Part shown: one piece after another, positions 63,278-64,000 of the stretch | Layout of the letters: each line of letters begins with the position of its first letter | Numbering within the stretch: position 1 is the stretch's first letter | Source: Seongchinamella unica | GTDB taxonomy: Bacteria; Pseudomonadota; Gammaproteobacteria; Pseudomonadales; Halieaceae | DNA: 64,000 nucleotides | Direction of reading: 5' to 3' | Assembly: GCF_004354085.1 (NCBI RefSeq) | Contig: NZ_SMSE01000003.1 | Span: 567,231 to 631,230 of the forward strand | Notes under the pieces: model-generated | Databases searched by the model: none | The model's input: only the letters and a program-made list of their open reading frames with translations | What the model was told of the DNA's origin: nothing | Program-made: the position numbers and the translations under genes

Positions 63278-64000
63278 TTATGCTCCAGCATAGCTACTAT
63301 TGGAGGAAATACTGCTAAAACGTGAATTGACTTCGCGAGTTCCTGCAAGTGCAAAAGCGATGGAAAAATAAAGTAGCTGAATAGGTCGCCCTAAAAGCCC
63401 TGTGTTTGTAAGTGATGTGAAGATCAAAAATATCAGAAGGGATTTTTGAATAGGATTTGCGTTACGAAATAAAGCGACAATAAGAGCAATATATAGCAGC
63501 AAAGAAACAAGCCCTCCATTAAAAACTAATGAAATGAAGTCGTTATGTGACGCCTTTTCCTCCCACCACCACGTTGGTGTAACTCGAATGTCATCGCCAA
63601 TTCCCTGACCGAAAAGCAGAGGGATTATGTCTCGCTCAGCTAAAATCCCAAGTCGCTCAGTCCATGCGGATATTCTTCCATTAGCTTCCTGATTTAACTC
63701 TTCAATAGACAAGTTTCCAACATAAAAAGCCAACACTGCAAGAAGGAACAGGAGCATATACAGATATAAAAATGTGACGGATAAACTGCTCTTATTCTGA
63801 AAATAAAAGATTGAACCGATGGCGACAGTTAAACCCAAAACTGCGTTTCTGGCGCCATAACCGATCAGAATATACACCACGATAGCTAATACCGATGCCC
63901 TCAATACCGGCTTCCACGTATGAAACGATGTCGTCGTTACTATTAAGAAGAGTAATATACAGACAGTATATGAAGATGTATGGGGGCCTTCCACTAAGGG
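63278..64000 (-). CDS. Wzy/O-antigen ligase-like membrane polymerase (5' end beyond window)
   Basis: At least 240 residues of a polytopic membrane protein; the frame is open through base 64000, so the N-terminal part is missing. YILIGYGARNAVLGLTVAIG, a periplasmic loop with GQGIGDDIRVTPTWWWEEKA, SHNDFISLVFNGGLVSLLLY, and terminal spans fit the Wzy_C (O-antigen polymerase/ligase) family. It likely polymerises the repeat unit delivered by the flippase encoded directly downstream. The locus thus has two Wzy_C-like proteins; the other is at 40332. Confidence 0.84.
   Translation of the reverse strand, partial: PLVEGPHTSSYTVCILLFLIVTTTSFHTWKPVLRASVLAIVVYILIGYGARNAVLGLTVAIGSIFYFQNKSSLSVTFLYLYMLLFLLAVLAFYVGNLSIEELNQEANGRISAWTERLGILAERDIIPLLFGQGIGDDIRVTPTWWWEEKASHNDFISLVFNGGLVSLLLYIALIVALFRNANPIQKSLLIFLIFTSLTNTGLLGRPIQLLYFSIAFALAGTREVNSRFSSISSNSSYAGA

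Overview
The window is a chromosomal segment from a GC-rich Gram-negative bacterium. Outer-membrane components (a TonB-dependent receptor, a Wza-type export lipoprotein), two WS/DGAT acyltransferases, PQQ dehydrogenases and a sulfatase together suggest a marine or oil-associated gammaproteobacterium, perhaps of the Cellvibrionales/Halieaceae type. The lineage is an inference from gene content only. No rRNA, tRNA or CRISPR array was recognised.

Region 1 (1-19.6 kb, GC-rich) is metabolic. Two overlapping wax-ester/diacylglycerol acyltransferase genes (minus strand) face a plus-strand run of an aldehyde dehydrogenase, an IlvD/Edd-family dehydratase and two consecutive periplasmic PQQ quinohemoprotein dehydrogenases. 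These are followed by an HpaI-type aldolase and an HpaH-type hydratase (minus strand), a TonB-dependent receptor closed by a clear terminator, a secreted sulfatase, an acetolactate-synthase-like ThDP enzyme, a Crp/Fnr regulator and an NAD(P)-binding epimerase-like protein. The set looks like uptake, desulfation, periplasmic oxidation, dehydration/aldol cleavage and aldehyde oxidation of one unknown substrate.

Region 2 (19.7-39 kb) is mixed. It holds an orphan PqqD-like gene, a lemA/M48-protease pair, an AhpD-like/HxlR divergent pair and a sulfotransferase. An AT-richer stretch (27.8-32.2 kb) carries small membrane proteins, three of which share a nearly identical 36-bp promoter-like box, plus an S1 protease. 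Then come an orphan LanC-like protein, a membrane diguanylate cyclase, a YdcF-like protein, a MAPEG protein and galE. The region is dotted with a composite repeat: REP-like palindromes whose loop is occupied by 39- or 45-bp hairpin units in tandem, with compensatory stem changes between loci.

Region 3 (39.3-64 kb) builds and exports polysaccharide. A wecA-like initiating transferase converges on a minus-strand operon (48766 to 40332): PHP phosphatase, Wza-like lipoprotein, Wzc-like tyrosine kinase, a J-domain/NTF2-like membrane protein, a TPR-like protein and an O-antigen ligase-like protein. A scar of acquired DNA follows (50.5-53.5 kb): a 50-aa protein translationally coupled to a TIR-like/deoxyribosyltransferase-like protein, a BrnA fragment, a secreted S1 protease, a 154-bp MITE-like element and a tyrosine-recombinase fragment. 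Beyond it are wecB-wecC (UDP-ManNAcA supply), a nucleotidyltransferase-fold protein and a divergent AT-rich operon: WecG-type transferase, alpha/alpha-barrel-like protein, CapK-like ligase, GT4 transferase, acetyltransferase, Wzx-like flippase and a Wzy-like polymerase running off the window end.
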